In this document: piece by piece, positions 7,259 to 15,597 of the stretch
How positions within the stretch are numbered: position 1 is the stretch's first letter
How the letters are laid out: each line of letters starts with the position of its first letter
Assembly (NCBI GenBank): GCA_903934015.1
Contig: CAIZMI010000045.1
Span: 1 to 47,585, forward strand
Direction: 5' to 3'
Origin: an uncultured bacterium
GTDB lineage: Bacteria > Patescibacteriota > Andersenbacteria > UBA10190 > CAIZMI01
DNA length: 47,585 nt
Notes under the pieces: model-generated
The model's database searches: none
The model's input: only the letters and a program-made list of their open reading frames with translations
What the model was told of the DNA's origin: nothing
Made by a program: the position numbers and the translations under genes

Positions 7259-8004
7259 TCAAAGTTCAAAAATTAAATTTCCAGTATCTTGGGGAGCAGG
7301 TTTTGAGAAACTTGTCTTTTTCTGTTGACGCAGGTGAATATTTGGGGATTATTGGTCCAAACGGGGGAGGCAAAACGACCTTAGTAAAAATTCTTTTGGG
7401 TTTGCAGAAACCAACTTCCGGGGAAGTGGTGATGTTTGATGAGTCGCTGGAAACATTTCACGATTTTAATCGTTTGGGTTATGTGCCCCAAAGAATTTCT
7501 CATACCGATAGTGGTTTTCCGGCAACGGTGAACGAAATTGTTTTTAGTGGGCGCACGGCGGATAAGTATCCGTTTTATCGTGTTACCGCTGAAGACAAAA
7601 GAGTTGTTGATGAAGTTATGAAAGTAACGGAAATATCAGGGCTTAGTCATCGTTTAATTGGAAACTTATCCGGAGGAGAAAGACAGCGTGTATTCATCGC
7701 GCGCGCTTTGGCTTCAGATCCTGAGATATTGATATTGGACGAACCAACTGTTGGCGTAGACGCGTTGGCGCAAAAACAATTTTATTCGTTTCTAAAAGTG
7801 CTTAATAAGACCAAGGGAATTACAATTCTGTTTATTACGCATGATTTGGAAATGATTGCCCGTGAAGCCACAAAAGTACTTTGTTTAAACCATAATTTAG
7901 TTTGTTATGGCGATCCCTCAAAAGCTCTTGATGACAAAGTTTTACTCGATATGTATCAAACAGACATGAAACACGTTCACGAACATTCACACGAAAACAT
8001 TTAA
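7243..8004 (+). CDS. znuC: Metal ABC transporter ATP-binding protein (ZnuC-like)
   Basis: This 253-residue ATPase has Walker A GPNGGGKTT (38-46), signature LSGGE (142-146), Walker B ILILDEP (162-168) and the H-loop FITHD. The TVGVD after Walker B is typical of ZnuC/MntB-type ATPases. The C-terminus ends in a short His-rich tail (KHVHEHSHENI), which could sense or buffer zinc; this is inference. It overlaps znuA by 16 nt and stops one base before the permease gene. Confidence 0.92.
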   Translation: MPEQIIKVQKLNFQYLGEQVLRNLSFSVDAGEYLGIIGPNGGGKTTLVKILLGLQKPTSGEVVMFDESLETFHDFNRLGYVPQRISHTDSGFPATVNEIVFSGRTADKYPFYRVTAEDKRVVDEVMKVTEISGLSHRLIGNLSGGERQRVFIARALASDPEILILDEPTVGVDALAQKQFYSFLKVLNKTKGITILFITHDLEMIAREATKVLCLNHNLVCYGDPSKALDDKVLLDMYQTDMKHVHEHSHENI

Positions 8005-8005
8005 T

Positions 8006-8806
8006 ATGTTTGATATTTTCCAATACGACTTCATGATTCGTGCCTTTATTGCCGGAATAGCCGTGGCTTTGGTGGCACCTACAATCGGAATGTTTCTTGT
8101 TGTTCGGCGTTATTCATTAATGGCTGATACGCTTGCGCATGTTTCATTGGTTGGTGTGGCGATTGGTTTAGTCACTAAAATTCAGCCCGTATTAATTGCG
8201 ATTATTGCCGCCATAATTGCGGCGATTGGGATTGAAAAATTGCGTGGTACAAAAAGAGTGTTCGGTGAATCAATATTAGCTTTGTTTTTATCGGGAAGCC
8301 TTGCGATCGCGAGTGTGATTATCAGCGCGGCGGGTGGTTTTAACATGAGTTTATTGAATTTTCTTTTTGGAAGTATCACCACCGTCACACAATCGGATGT
8401 GTTTATAATTGTCGCCATGAGTCTTGTTGTTTTGGTAACAATTTTTGTCTTTTTTAATAAATTCTTTCTGGTTTCTTTTGATGAGGAATTAGCGCGCACC
8501 GATGGCATTCGCGCTAAGTTTTACAGCACGCTTCTTGTGGTATTGGCAGCGATAACGGTGGCATTGTCGATGCGTATTGTCGGCGTTTTGCTTATTGGCG
8601 CTTTAATGGTTATACCCGTGATTACGGCGATCCAGTTTAGTCGCGGTTTTCGCGCTACAATCTTGTTGAGTATTGCCATATCGCTCATGTCGGTTGTTGT
8701 GGGATTGTTTACTTCGTATTATTTCAGCCTTGCCAGCGGTGGGACGATTGTCGTTGTCGCTTTGCTTCTTTTTTTACTAAGTATTGTGTTTAATAAAAAA
8801 TCGTAA
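8006..8806 (+). CDS. znuB: Metal ABC transporter permease (ZnuB-like)
   Basis: This 266-residue polytopic protein has about eight or nine membrane helices and the ABC-3 family landmarks, VRRYSLMADTLAHVSLVGVA near residues 29-48 and a DGIRAKFYS coupling loop near 164-172. It forms the membrane channel for the ZnuA/ZnuC pair immediately upstream, completing a cluster 9 importer. The ATG lies directly after the ATPase stop, so translation is coupled. Confidence 0.92.
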   Translation: MFDIFQYDFMIRAFIAGIAVALVAPTIGMFLVVRRYSLMADTLAHVSLVGVAIGLVTKIQPVLIAIIAAIIAAIGIEKLRGTKRVFGESILALFLSGSLAIASVIISAAGGFNMSLLNFLFGSITTVTQSDVFIIVAMSLVVLVTIFVFFNKFFLVSFDEELARTDGIRAKFYSTLLVVLAAITVALSMRIVGVLLIGALMVIPVITAIQFSRGFRATILLSIAISLMSVVVGLFTSYYFSLASGGTIVVVALLLFLLSIVFNKKS

Positions 8807-8817
8807 TTTATTTAGTT

Positions 8818-9987
8818 ATGCAATTAAACAATTTGTTGCGATGCGGAGGAATTATTCTGACGACAGTATGTTTATTTTGTTTTCCGTTTTATTTTGTTTC
8901 GGCCGCCAGTCCCTTATTGGATGAAGTTACTGTCGGTACGGCGCAGATTAAAAAACAAATGACGAAAAATTTCATTTTGGATGCCGATGGTAAAAAATTT
9001 ACCGTACCGGTAAAAATATTAAAAAATTTTGTTTCGTTGGTTGAAGAAGGAGATAGAACAATAATAAAACTTAAAGCTTGGCATATTTATGATTATTTGA
9101 ATGTGTATGTTTCTCCAAATGTCAATGATGAGGGTGCAAACGCGCGTTTTGTGATGAAAAATGGAGTATGGGTTTTTAGCGCGCCGGGGCGAGAGGGGAA
9201 AATTGTTGATGGTATAAAAACATCATTGGCGATTCGCAGTGCGCTGGCATCGGGACAAGGTGTGGCTAAAATTTCGATGAAAAAATATTTGCCACCCGTT
9301 ACAAGTGAAAAAGAATTTAAAAAACTAGGACTAAGTACGGTTATTGCGGAGGGAACAACAAATTTTTCCGGCAGTCCCGCGAATCGGATAAAAAATATCA
9401 CGGTTGGACGAGATAAATTGCAGGGAGTGTTAATTGCTCCGAACGCTGAATTTTCCTTGATAAAAACGCTTGGTTCAATTACGAAAGAAACAGGTTTTTT
9501 TCCGGAATTGGTTATTAAGGAAAATGTTACTGTTCCGGAATATGGTGGTGGGCTGTGTCAGATTTCCACGACTCTTTTTCGTGCTGTGGTTGCCGGGGGG
9601 TTAAACGTAACGGAAAGGCATAACCATGCTTATCCTGTAAAATATTATGGAACACCGGGGTTTGATGCAACCATTTATTCGCCACGTCCGGATTTGCGGT
9701 TTATTAATAATACGGGAAATTGGTTGCTTTTGCAGGGTGTGATTTCTGGAAGTAAATTAACTTTTCAAATTTATGGTAAATCGGATGGTCGCAATGTAAA
9801 AATCGATGGGCCTCACATAATTGAAAAGAAACCGGACGGTTCGATTAAGACACTGTTGCGTGAAGTTGTGGCTGACAAAAATGGAAAAGAAATTCTAAAC
9901 AAACTTTTCCCGAGTTCATATAAATCTCCCGACCTTTTTCCAATTACGAGGAAGGAAAATGGAGAAAGTGGTACAATTAATCCATGA
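8818..9987 (+). CDS. VanW family protein, exported, 389 aa
   Basis: A signal peptide or anchor (about 8-29) is followed by a YoaR-like N-terminal region (about 40-170) and the VanW domain (about 181-310), with the hallmark GGGLCQISTTLF at 243-254 and then HNHAYPV. VanW was named from vancomycin-resistance clusters, but its biochemical role is unsettled; these proteins are generally exported and thought to act at the cell wall. The gene follows the zinc importer by 11 nt, so it may be co-transcribed with it. Its TGA stop overlaps the next start (ATGA at 9984-9987). Confidence 0.88.
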   Translation: MQLNNLLRCGGIILTTVCLFCFPFYFVSAASPLLDEVTVGTAQIKKQMTKNFILDADGKKFTVPVKILKNFVSLVEEGDRTIIKLKAWHIYDYLNVYVSPNVNDEGANARFVMKNGVWVFSAPGREGKIVDGIKTSLAIRSALASGQGVAKISMKKYLPPVTSEKEFKKLGLSTVIAEGTTNFSGSPANRIKNITVGRDKLQGVLIAPNAEFSLIKTLGSITKETGFFPELVIKENVTVPEYGGGLCQISTTLFRAVVAGGLNVTERHNHAYPVKYYGTPGFDATIYSPRPDLRFINNTGNWLLLQGVISGSKLTFQIYGKSDGRNVKIDGPHIIEKKPDGSIKTLLREVVADKNGKEILNKLFPSSYKSPDLFPITRKENGESGTINP

Positions 9988-10868
9988 AAAAAATTCTCTC
10001 AGTAGTTGTTGCGGTAGTGGTAATCATTGCTTGCGCGGTATTTTTATATACAAAAAGGTTAACACCGGAAGAACGGCTACAAACCGCCTTTGTTGATTTA
10101 GTTAATGCGCCTAGCGGGCATATGCAGGCGACTATTACAACTAATACCGACCCAGTCGCTTCTGCGTCTACGCTCTCTGAATTCAAAATTGAAACCGATG
10201 GTAATTTTCAAAAGGGGGCGGTAGGAAATTTGGATGTAGATAGTAATGTCGTGGTAACAGGTTCAATGACCGGCGCTTCTGTCGTTGGAAAAGGAGCAAT
10301 TAGAATTGTCGATGGAAAGTTATTTTATAAATTTGATGAATTACCTGAAATATTGGCCGATATATCAACTATTCGTGGCAAATGGCTTGCCGGTTCAGGG
10401 GTAGTCGATTTATTGTCGGATACGACGCGTGCGAACATGGCGGTTACATTTAAAAATCCTCAGCTATTCACATCTATCAAAAAAATCGGTAATGAAAAAA
10501 TAGGCGGTTTTAATACTACGCATTTTCAGACGGTATTTTCGGCAAGCGGTTATGCAAGTTTTGTGGAGGAGTTTTCCAAATTATCGGGAAACGCGGGAGT
10601 AAATAAAGTAGATTTGGAAAATAGCGTGAAGGCGCTAAATAATGTGCCTTTTAATTTTTGGATTGATTCAAGAAATAAATTACGCAAAGTGGCTGTTGCT
10701 TATGTAAATCCCCAAAATAAGGCGAATGTGAGTATCAAAATATTACTTACAAATTATATTGGTAAAGACAAAATTGCCGATCCGGCACTGGCTGAACAAA
10801 TCGTTATGCCTACCGCAGCGCCAGTCGCGTCCGGTGTGACACCTGTGGCCATTCCGATTAAGAAATAA
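9984..10868 (+). CDS. Membrane-anchored beta-rich protein of unknown function, 294 aa
   Basis: An N-terminal membrane anchor (about 4-23, no lipobox) is followed by an extracytoplasmic domain of alternating beta strands. The pattern of short polar strands with a GKLFYKFDELPEIL segment recalls LppX/LolA-like half-barrel lipoproteins, but this is resemblance, not a firm family call. The C-terminus is Pro/Ala-rich. Its start overlaps the VanW stop in an ATGA, which strongly suggests translational coupling and a shared cell-envelope role. Confidence 0.65.
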   Translation: MKKILSVVVAVVVIIACAVFLYTKRLTPEERLQTAFVDLVNAPSGHMQATITTNTDPVASASTLSEFKIETDGNFQKGAVGNLDVDSNVVVTGSMTGASVVGKGAIRIVDGKLFYKFDELPEILADISTIRGKWLAGSGVVDLLSDTTRANMAVTFKNPQLFTSIKKIGNEKIGGFNTTHFQTVFSASGYASFVEEFSKLSGNAGVNKVDLENSVKALNNVPFNFWIDSRNKLRKVAVAYVNPQNKANVSIKILLTNYIGKDKIADPALAEQIVMPTAAPVASGVTPVAIPIKK

Positions 10869-10916
10869 CAACCTTAATATTAATCAAAGGTTTGGGACGG
10901 TCTTTTAAAATTGCGC

Positions 10917-10922
10917 TATAAT
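10917..10922 (+). promoter_or_regulatory. -10 box for rmuC, predicting a leaderless mRNA
   Basis: TATAAT ends six nucleotides before the ATG at 10929, so transcription should begin at or within one or two bases of the start codon. A weak -35 (TTGGGA, about 19 nt upstream) is present. No SD is seen. Confidence 0.6.
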
Positions 10923-10928
10923 GTTTAA

Positions 10929-11939
10929 ATGGATATAAATATAATTATTGGAATTGTTATTGGCGCTTTAGTGGGGGCAGTGGTAATGCTTCTATTGTCG
11001 CGTAAAAAAGGTAATGTTCGGACTGCCGAACAAAATCTGATGGACCGGTTTGATAAGTTTCAACGTAATGTAGAAGCGCGCCTAGATTCTTCGAAAGAAT
11101 TTCTATCAGAGCGGGTGAGTGCGACGGAGCGAACGGCGCGCGAACTTTCTCAGCACTTTGGTCACTTGCGTGAAGCATCACAGCACATTTTACGAACGAA
11201 TACGGAAATTTTGGATTTTCAAAAAATGCTGGCTTCTCCTTCGGCACGCGGTGGTTTTGGCGAAATGCTTTTAGAGTCTTTGTTGAGGGATATTCTTCCG
11301 CAAGACCGTTATGAATTACAATACACGCTTTCGTCCGGCGATCGTGCCGATGCGGTGTTGAAGTTGCAAGATGGGTACATTGTTGCTGTGGATGCAAAGT
11401 TTCCGCTTGCTTGGTACGAACCGTTAGTACACGCATCAGATGAGCAAGAACATTTAGAGGCTTATCGTGCTTTTTCGGCAGACGTGAAAAAACATGCCAA
11501 AGATATTGCCAATAAGTATATTCACGAACAGGATCGCACGCTTTCATTTGCGTTTATGTATATTCCAACCGAAGGTGTTTATTACGAAATTGTTCGTAAT
11601 CCGGAACTTTGGAATGCAATTACGGCTCTCAAGGTTTATCCCGTTTCGCCCAACTCTTTTGTGCCTTATATGTATACCGTTTTAGTTGGTTTAAAGGGGA
11701 TGCAAATCGAGAAAGAAGCAAAACATATTTTGGAATTACTTGGAAAGTTACAGAAAGATTTTACACGTGTGGATACGGAATTTGGTAAAGTTGGTGCGCA
11801 TTTGGAACAAGCACTGCATCGACACGAAGATGCTGAAAAAATATTTGCACGCCTGAAAGGGAAGGTTGAAGGATTAAGCACTGGTTCACAGGCAGAAGTA
11901 TTGGATTCAGGCGAAGAAATAAAACAGGAAGAACAATAA
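10929..11939 (+). CDS. rmuC: RmuC family protein, 336 aa
   Basis: An N-terminal membrane anchor (about 3-24) and a coiled-coil region (about 30-110) precede the RmuC domain. Landmarks are the RGGFGEMLLESLL segment near residue 109 and a PD-(D/E)xK-like core with SGDRADAVL and VAVDAKFP near 137-160. A C-terminal coiled coil follows. RmuC proteins limit recombination at inverted repeats in E. coli (the gene was found by increased inversion at short inverted repeats), which is notable in a window so full of inverted repeats. It is probably monocistronic. Confidence 0.9.
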   Translation: MDINIIIGIVIGALVGAVVMLLLSRKKGNVRTAEQNLMDRFDKFQRNVEARLDSSKEFLSERVSATERTARELSQHFGHLREASQHILRTNTEILDFQKMLASPSARGGFGEMLLESLLRDILPQDRYELQYTLSSGDRADAVLKLQDGYIVAVDAKFPLAWYEPLVHASDEQEHLEAYRAFSADVKKHAKDIANKYIHEQDRTLSFAFMYIPTEGVYYEIVRNPELWNAITALKVYPVSPNSFVPYMYTVLVGLKGMQIEKEAKHILELLGKLQKDFTRVDTEFGKVGAHLEQALHRHEDAEKIFARLKGKVEGLSTGSQAEVLDSGEEIKQEEQ

Positions 11940-11960
11940 AAAAACCGCTCACGTGAGCGG
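11938..11960 (-). terminator. Intrinsic terminator for the small gene at 11966
   Basis: On the minus strand, the palindrome CCGCTCACGTGAGCGG (11945-11960) is followed by seven T residues, which appear as A at 11938-11944 on the plus strand. It sits five bases beyond the stop of the gene at 11966 and partly overlaps the rmuC stop codon. Confidence 0.8.
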
Positions 11961-11965
11961 AGGCC

Positions 11966-12358
11966 CTAGGTGGCCAGAACTTTGTGAGACTGACTTCGTC
12001 GATAGACCATGTACCATCTCTGATCGTACGTTGTCAGTGCGTTGTCAGTTAGGCGGTAGGCAGTGACACGGAGTCTGGAAAACTTCTCGTGTTTCTGGCT
12101 TATGCGCTTTACATATCCAGCGACGATCAAGGAATTCAGAATCTGCTGGAGTTTATCCTTGCGAAGAAGATAATTAGATCGTCGAAATTCATTGATCAGT
12201 TCGCCGATTGAAAGGCATGTTCCTCGTGGGGAGAGTTTCTCGATGATATACTTCTCGATTGAAAAATAGGTGAGAAAATTTCTTCTGATCCGGTCGAAGA
12301 TCAGCGTTACAACGGAAACGAGCACAAAGGTTGCGCAAAACACTTGCAGGTTTGACAT
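11966..12358 (-). CDS. Small membrane-anchored winged-helix-like protein, 130 aa
   Basis: One N-terminal membrane helix (about 5-22) is followed by a basic cytoplasmic domain of about 100 residues. Its pattern (IEKYIIEKLS, LSIGELINEF, LQQILNSLIVAGYVKRIS, then a strand with YRLTDNAL) is that of a winged helix-turn-helix. A membrane-tethered DNA-binding regulator is a reasonable guess, but no family is recognised. The gene has its own promoter, a good SD (AAGGA, seven nt before the ATG) and its own terminator, unlike most neighbours. It is more GC-rich than the surrounding genes, so it may be a recently acquired cassette. Confidence 0.65.
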   Translation of the reverse strand: MSNLQVFCATFVLVSVVTLIFDRIRRNFLTYFSIEKYIIEKLSPRGTCLSIGELINEFRRSNYLLRKDKLQQILNSLIVAGYVKRISQKHEKFSRLRVTAYRLTDNALTTYDQRWYMVYRRSQSHKVLAT

Positions 12359-12411
12359 GATCAGGTCCTTTGTCAGAAACGAGAAAAGTGGGGAAGAAAG
12401 AACAAAGATCT

Positions 12412-12439
12412 ATTATACTCAAGATTGGGTAAGAGTCCA
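12412..12439 (-). promoter_or_regulatory. Promoter and SD of the small membrane regulator
   Basis: On the minus strand, TGGACT (12434-12439) and TATAAT (12412-12417) are 16 nt apart. The leader is about 45 nt and ends with AAGGA (complement of 12366-12370), seven nt from the ATG at 12358. Confidence 0.65.
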
Positions 12440-12456
12440 GATTATGTGCTTACCTA

Positions 12457-12485
12457 TTGCCTTAACAATGACTTTTCTTTACATT
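12457..12485 (+). promoter_or_regulatory. Promoter of the O-methyltransferase gene, leaderless
   Basis: TTGCCT (12457-12462) and TACATT (12480-12485) are 17 nt apart. The ATG at 12493 lies seven nt beyond the -10, so the message probably starts at the ATG. It overlaps the opposing promoter region at 12412-12439 closely. Confidence 0.6.
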
Positions 12486-12492
12486 CAGCCTT

Positions 12493-13284
12493 ATGCAACT
12501 AACAGGTAGGGCAAGAGAAGTTATTGAAAGTTTGGACCACACTCGCGGTCTCTATTACAATGTTGGTCGGCCAACCGCAGAGTTACTATACATATTTACG
12601 CGCCTGTTACGGCCGAAGCACGTTGTTGAGGTTGGTACCGCGAATGGTTATTCGGCGATTATTCTTGGATCGGCAGTCAAGGATTTTGGCGGATCGGTAA
12701 TTACTATGGAGCGAAACGGTAACTGTGCGGAAAACGCACAAAAAAATATTTTGGCAGCCGGATTGCAGGATGTCGTAACAGTGCTTCCCGGCAGTGCGTA
12801 TAAGATTTTGGATCGTTTGCCGGGACCGTTTGATATGGTTTTTTTGGACGCAACTAAACAGGAATATCTTGGTTATTTTGAACGCGTAAAAAGTAAACTT
12901 TCACCCGCCGGCTTGTTGATTGCGGATAACATAATATCGCACGAACAAGAGTTGGGTGATTTTATGCGGATTGTTTGTGGTGATATTCATTTTTCTTCTA
13001 CCGTATTGCAGGTTGGTAGTGGTTTATTGGTGGCAACAATGAATCCCGTAAAAGAATCAGTCGAAGATAAACATATTTCCGATATGGGTGAACTTGTAAA
13101 GAAAATGGGTCCTAGAATTTTTCAGGGAACGGCGCGTGATGTGCAAAACGGCAAAATATTCTTAAAAAATTTGTACGACAAAACCAAAGACGATGTTCAT
13201 TTGCAGAATGAAGCAATCAGTGATTTGGATGGTTATGAGCGATCGTTGTTTGAGGAGGAAATGCGATTGCCCGATCTGGCTTAG
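12493..13284 (+). CDS. SAM-dependent O-methyltransferase, 263 aa
   Basis: Motif I, VVEVGTANGYSA (44-55), marks a Rossmann-fold class I methyltransferase. ITMERNG and MVFLDATKQEYLGYF with IADNII downstream follow the O-methyltransferase family 3 (YrrM/catechol OMT-like) pattern, where the Asp residues bind metal and SAM. The C-terminal part (from about residue 175, EDKHISDMGEL) is an extension beyond the usual family length of about 220. The substrate is unknown. It ends one base before the convergent gene at 13286, with no room for a terminator. Confidence 0.82.
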   Translation: MQLTGRAREVIESLDHTRGLYYNVGRPTAELLYIFTRLLRPKHVVEVGTANGYSAIILGSAVKDFGGSVITMERNGNCAENAQKNILAAGLQDVVTVLPGSAYKILDRLPGPFDMVFLDATKQEYLGYFERVKSKLSPAGLLIADNIISHEQELGDFMRIVCGDIHFSSTVLQVGSGLLVATMNPVKESVEDKHISDMGELVKKMGPRIFQGTARDVQNGKIFLKNLYDKTKDDVHLQNEAISDLDGYERSLFEEEMRLPDLA

Positions 13285-13285
13285 T

Positions 13286-14350
13286 TTATGTATTGACTAT
13301 TCCGGTAATATTTTCAAAAACAGTTTTCACGTCTAGGGAGAGTAGGGTTTCATCTGCTTCATGTTTTTTTCTAATTTCTTGCAATTTTGTAACGTCATAA
13401 GTTGGCGTTGTTCCTTTGGCGCGAATAACATGTCCATATTTTCCCCATGGTGCCGTTCTTCCTTCGTCTGTGGGTCCAAATAAACCAAAAGTAGGAATTT
13501 TTTGAGAGACGGCAATATGCATTAAGCCGGAATCATTGCTTACAAAAAAACTACATTTACTCATCAGTGCGGCCGTATCTCGCAATGAGAGAGCAATATT
13601 GTGGGGTTTATGGCGCATATGTTTCGCTACTTCCTCTTTGAGCTTGTTTTCATCGGGACCGCCAAAGATTAATACTTCTGCCTTAAATTGGTCTATCAGT
13701 CCATCGGCAAGTTTAGCCCATCGTTCAATCGGCCAACGTTTATAGATCATATCTATGTTTGTTCCAGGGTGTAGACCGATAATTTTTTTTTCGTTGATAT
13801 TGTTTTGTGAAAGAAAAGATTCAGCGCTCGTTTGTTCAGTGGTAGTAAGTGGAAAATCATATTCTGTATTTGAGGAATTTGTATCAATGTCTAGACCTTG
13901 AAGCAGATTAAGATTTTGTTGAACATCATGCACTTGTCGCAATGGAAATGATTTTGTAAAAAAAAGGCCACTATTTTTTAAAAAATAATAATTGTACTTA
14001 TGGCCAATGCGGGCAGAAATATTACCGAAAAAAAGGAGAGAACTGCTATTTGTTAATTGTCCCGGAAAAGCAACGATGCCGATATCAAATTTCTCATTAT
14101 ATACGGTTTTAATTATTTCTATGCGTTGCTTAAGTGTTGGTTTTGGATATCCAATAATCACTCTTTTTATATTATTGTTGTGTAGCAGTACATCTTTTGT
14201 TCCGCGAGGGGCAACCATCACTGAAATTTCCGCGGTTGGGTTAGTTTCTTTTAGTTCTTTTATTAGTGGGGTTTGCATTAGCAAGTTGCCGATGCCGGAC
14301 ATCGCCACGATTAAAACACGCGGTTGTTTAATTTCCTTATAGTTATGCAT
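13286..14350 (-). CDS. Glycosyltransferase family 9 (heptosyltransferase-like), 354 aa
   Basis: The protein has a GT-B fold with the GT9 signatures: VLIVAMSGIGNLLMQTP near the N-terminus (the glycine-rich acceptor loop), IGLHPGTNIDMIYKRWP at about 190-206, and the nucleotide-sugar site SNDSGLMHIAV followed by FGLFGPTDEGRTAPWG. GT9 enzymes usually transfer heptose or related sugars. No LPS core genes are evident here, so the donor may be different. It overlaps the GT4 gene by eight nt, forming a minus-strand glycosylation operon. Confidence 0.88.
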   Translation of the reverse strand: MHNYKEIKQPRVLIVAMSGIGNLLMQTPLIKELKETNPTAEISVMVAPRGTKDVLLHNNNIKRVIIGYPKPTLKQRIEIIKTVYNEKFDIGIVAFPGQLTNSSSLLFFGNISARIGHKYNYYFLKNSGLFFTKSFPLRQVHDVQQNLNLLQGLDIDTNSSNTEYDFPLTTTEQTSAESFLSQNNINEKKIIGLHPGTNIDMIYKRWPIERWAKLADGLIDQFKAEVLIFGGPDENKLKEEVAKHMRHKPHNIALSLRDTAALMSKCSFFVSNDSGLMHIAVSQKIPTFGLFGPTDEGRTAPWGKYGHVIRAKGTTPTYDVTKLQEIRKKHEADETLLSLDVKTVFENITGIVNT

Positions 14351-15497
14351 GTCTATTTTTTAGCAGATCGGTATAAAGTTGTCGAAGTTTTGCTACGCTT
14401 TGATCCCAAGCAAATTCGGTGAGCGCGCGATAGCGAGCAGTTTCCGCCATTTCTTGTGCCGTATTTCGATTTGTTAAAAGTGAAATAGTTTTGCTGGCTA
14501 AATCCGCGGTATTTTCAGGTTCAAAAAGTAAACCCGTTTTGTCAGGGTGAACAATGTAGGGGATGGCACTCCCATTCGTGGCGACGATTGGGCATCCGGA
14601 GGCACCGGCCTCAAGTAAAACAATACCAAAGGCTTCAAAACGGCTTGGAAAAACAAAAGCACTTGCGTTTTGATATGCGCCAATGAGCTGTTCTCGTGTT
14701 GTTTTTCCGGTCCAGGTAATAAATTTTTCCATTCCAAGCTTTTTTGCTTGTTCTTCGCACTGTTTTCGAAAGCCAAAGTCTTCACCAATAATCACAAGAT
14801 GTGTGTCTGGAACTCGTTTTATGACTTCTGGTAGTGAATCAATTAATAAATCAACGCCCTTGGCGCGCGCAATTCTTCCTGCGAAAAGTAAGATATTTTT
14901 CGCAGTTACATTCCAAGCCGGAAATGGATTATCCTTTTTGGTTGAAAATGTTTCGGCTTCAATTCCGGGAGGAATTAGTTCTACGCGATCTAACATAAAT
15001 CCGTCTTTTTTGAGCATTTCATGTTCGTAAGGTGAAATAACCACCACAGCATCGGCGGCGGCCACCGTTGATCGTCCGTAAAGAATCCGGTAGAGTTGCC
15101 ATTTCATTGATCGACGGTTGTCGGTGTTGTAGTAATAAGTATTTAGAACAAAAGGGATATTCCGTTTTTTTGCGACGCGCGCGGCAATGTCGGCCGGAGC
15201 ATACCAAAAAGCATGGGCATGTAAAATATCCATCTCCATTTCAGTTAATTCTTCTTTCAGGTTTGCCGGTATTGGGTAACCAACCGAATCAAAAGTGTGT
15301 GCATCGTGGCGGTGGATATATGGCGGATCAATCGGTAGCGGGTTGAGCTGAGTTGGCGGATGATGTATTTTTAAATTAGTTGTTTCAACGCGAACGTCGT
15401 CATTTCCGGCACGTAATCGTTCCACTAGTTCTTTTGTATAATCTTCAACACCACCGGTGGCGGGAGGGTAACGAAGAAGTGTGTGAACAATTTTCAT
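14343..15497 (-). CDS. Glycosyltransferase family 4, 384 aa
   Basis: This is a GT-B retaining glycosyltransferase. It has the N-terminal acceptor loop YPPATGGVEDYTKEL (about 10-24), linker LLFAGRIARAKGVDLL, and a C-terminal donor site with PSRFEAFGIVLLEAGASG (the E-x7-E motif). The protein is probably cytoplasmic and membrane-associated, building a cell-surface glycan from nucleotide sugars. It is cotranscribed with the GT9 gene. A 74-bp hairpin element separates it from the GT2 gene upstream. Confidence 0.88.
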   Translation of the reverse strand: MKIVHTLLRYPPATGGVEDYTKELVERLRAGNDDVRVETTNLKIHHPPTQLNPLPIDPPYIHRHDAHTFDSVGYPIPANLKEELTEMEMDILHAHAFWYAPADIAARVAKKRNIPFVLNTYYYNTDNRRSMKWQLYRILYGRSTVAAADAVVVISPYEHEMLKKDGFMLDRVELIPPGIEAETFSTKKDNPFPAWNVTAKNILLFAGRIARAKGVDLLIDSLPEVIKRVPDTHLVIIGEDFGFRKQCEEQAKKLGMEKFITWTGKTTREQLIGAYQNASAFVFPSRFEAFGIVLLEAGASGCPIVATNGSAIPYIVHPDKTGLLFEPENTADLASKTISLLTNRNTAQEMAETARYRALTEFAWDQSVAKLRQLYTDLLKNRHA

Positions 15498-15512
15498 TAA
15501 TTTATATCCATG

Positions 15513-15586
15513 ATAAAACCCACAATCAATATTGAAACTGCATTGTCTGCGGAAGATGCAGTTTTAATATCAATTGTGGGTTTTAT
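15513..15586. repeat. Long hairpin with conserved TGTCTGCGGAA loop, copy 1
   Basis: The left arm (15513-15543) and right arm (15556-15586) form an imperfect 31-bp stem in which the mismatches are mostly G-U compatible. The 12-nt loop at 15544-15555 is TGTCTGCGGAAG. The stem sequence is unrelated to that of the copy at 20363-20430, whose loop is nearly identical. It lies between two co-directional GT genes. Confidence 0.9.
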
Positions 15587-15597
15587 TTGTGGCATGT

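Noticed and set aside
8182-8508. Opposite-strand frame over the metal permease gene
   Set aside because: It is a shadow of a well-supported ZnuB-like gene, with no start signals of its own.
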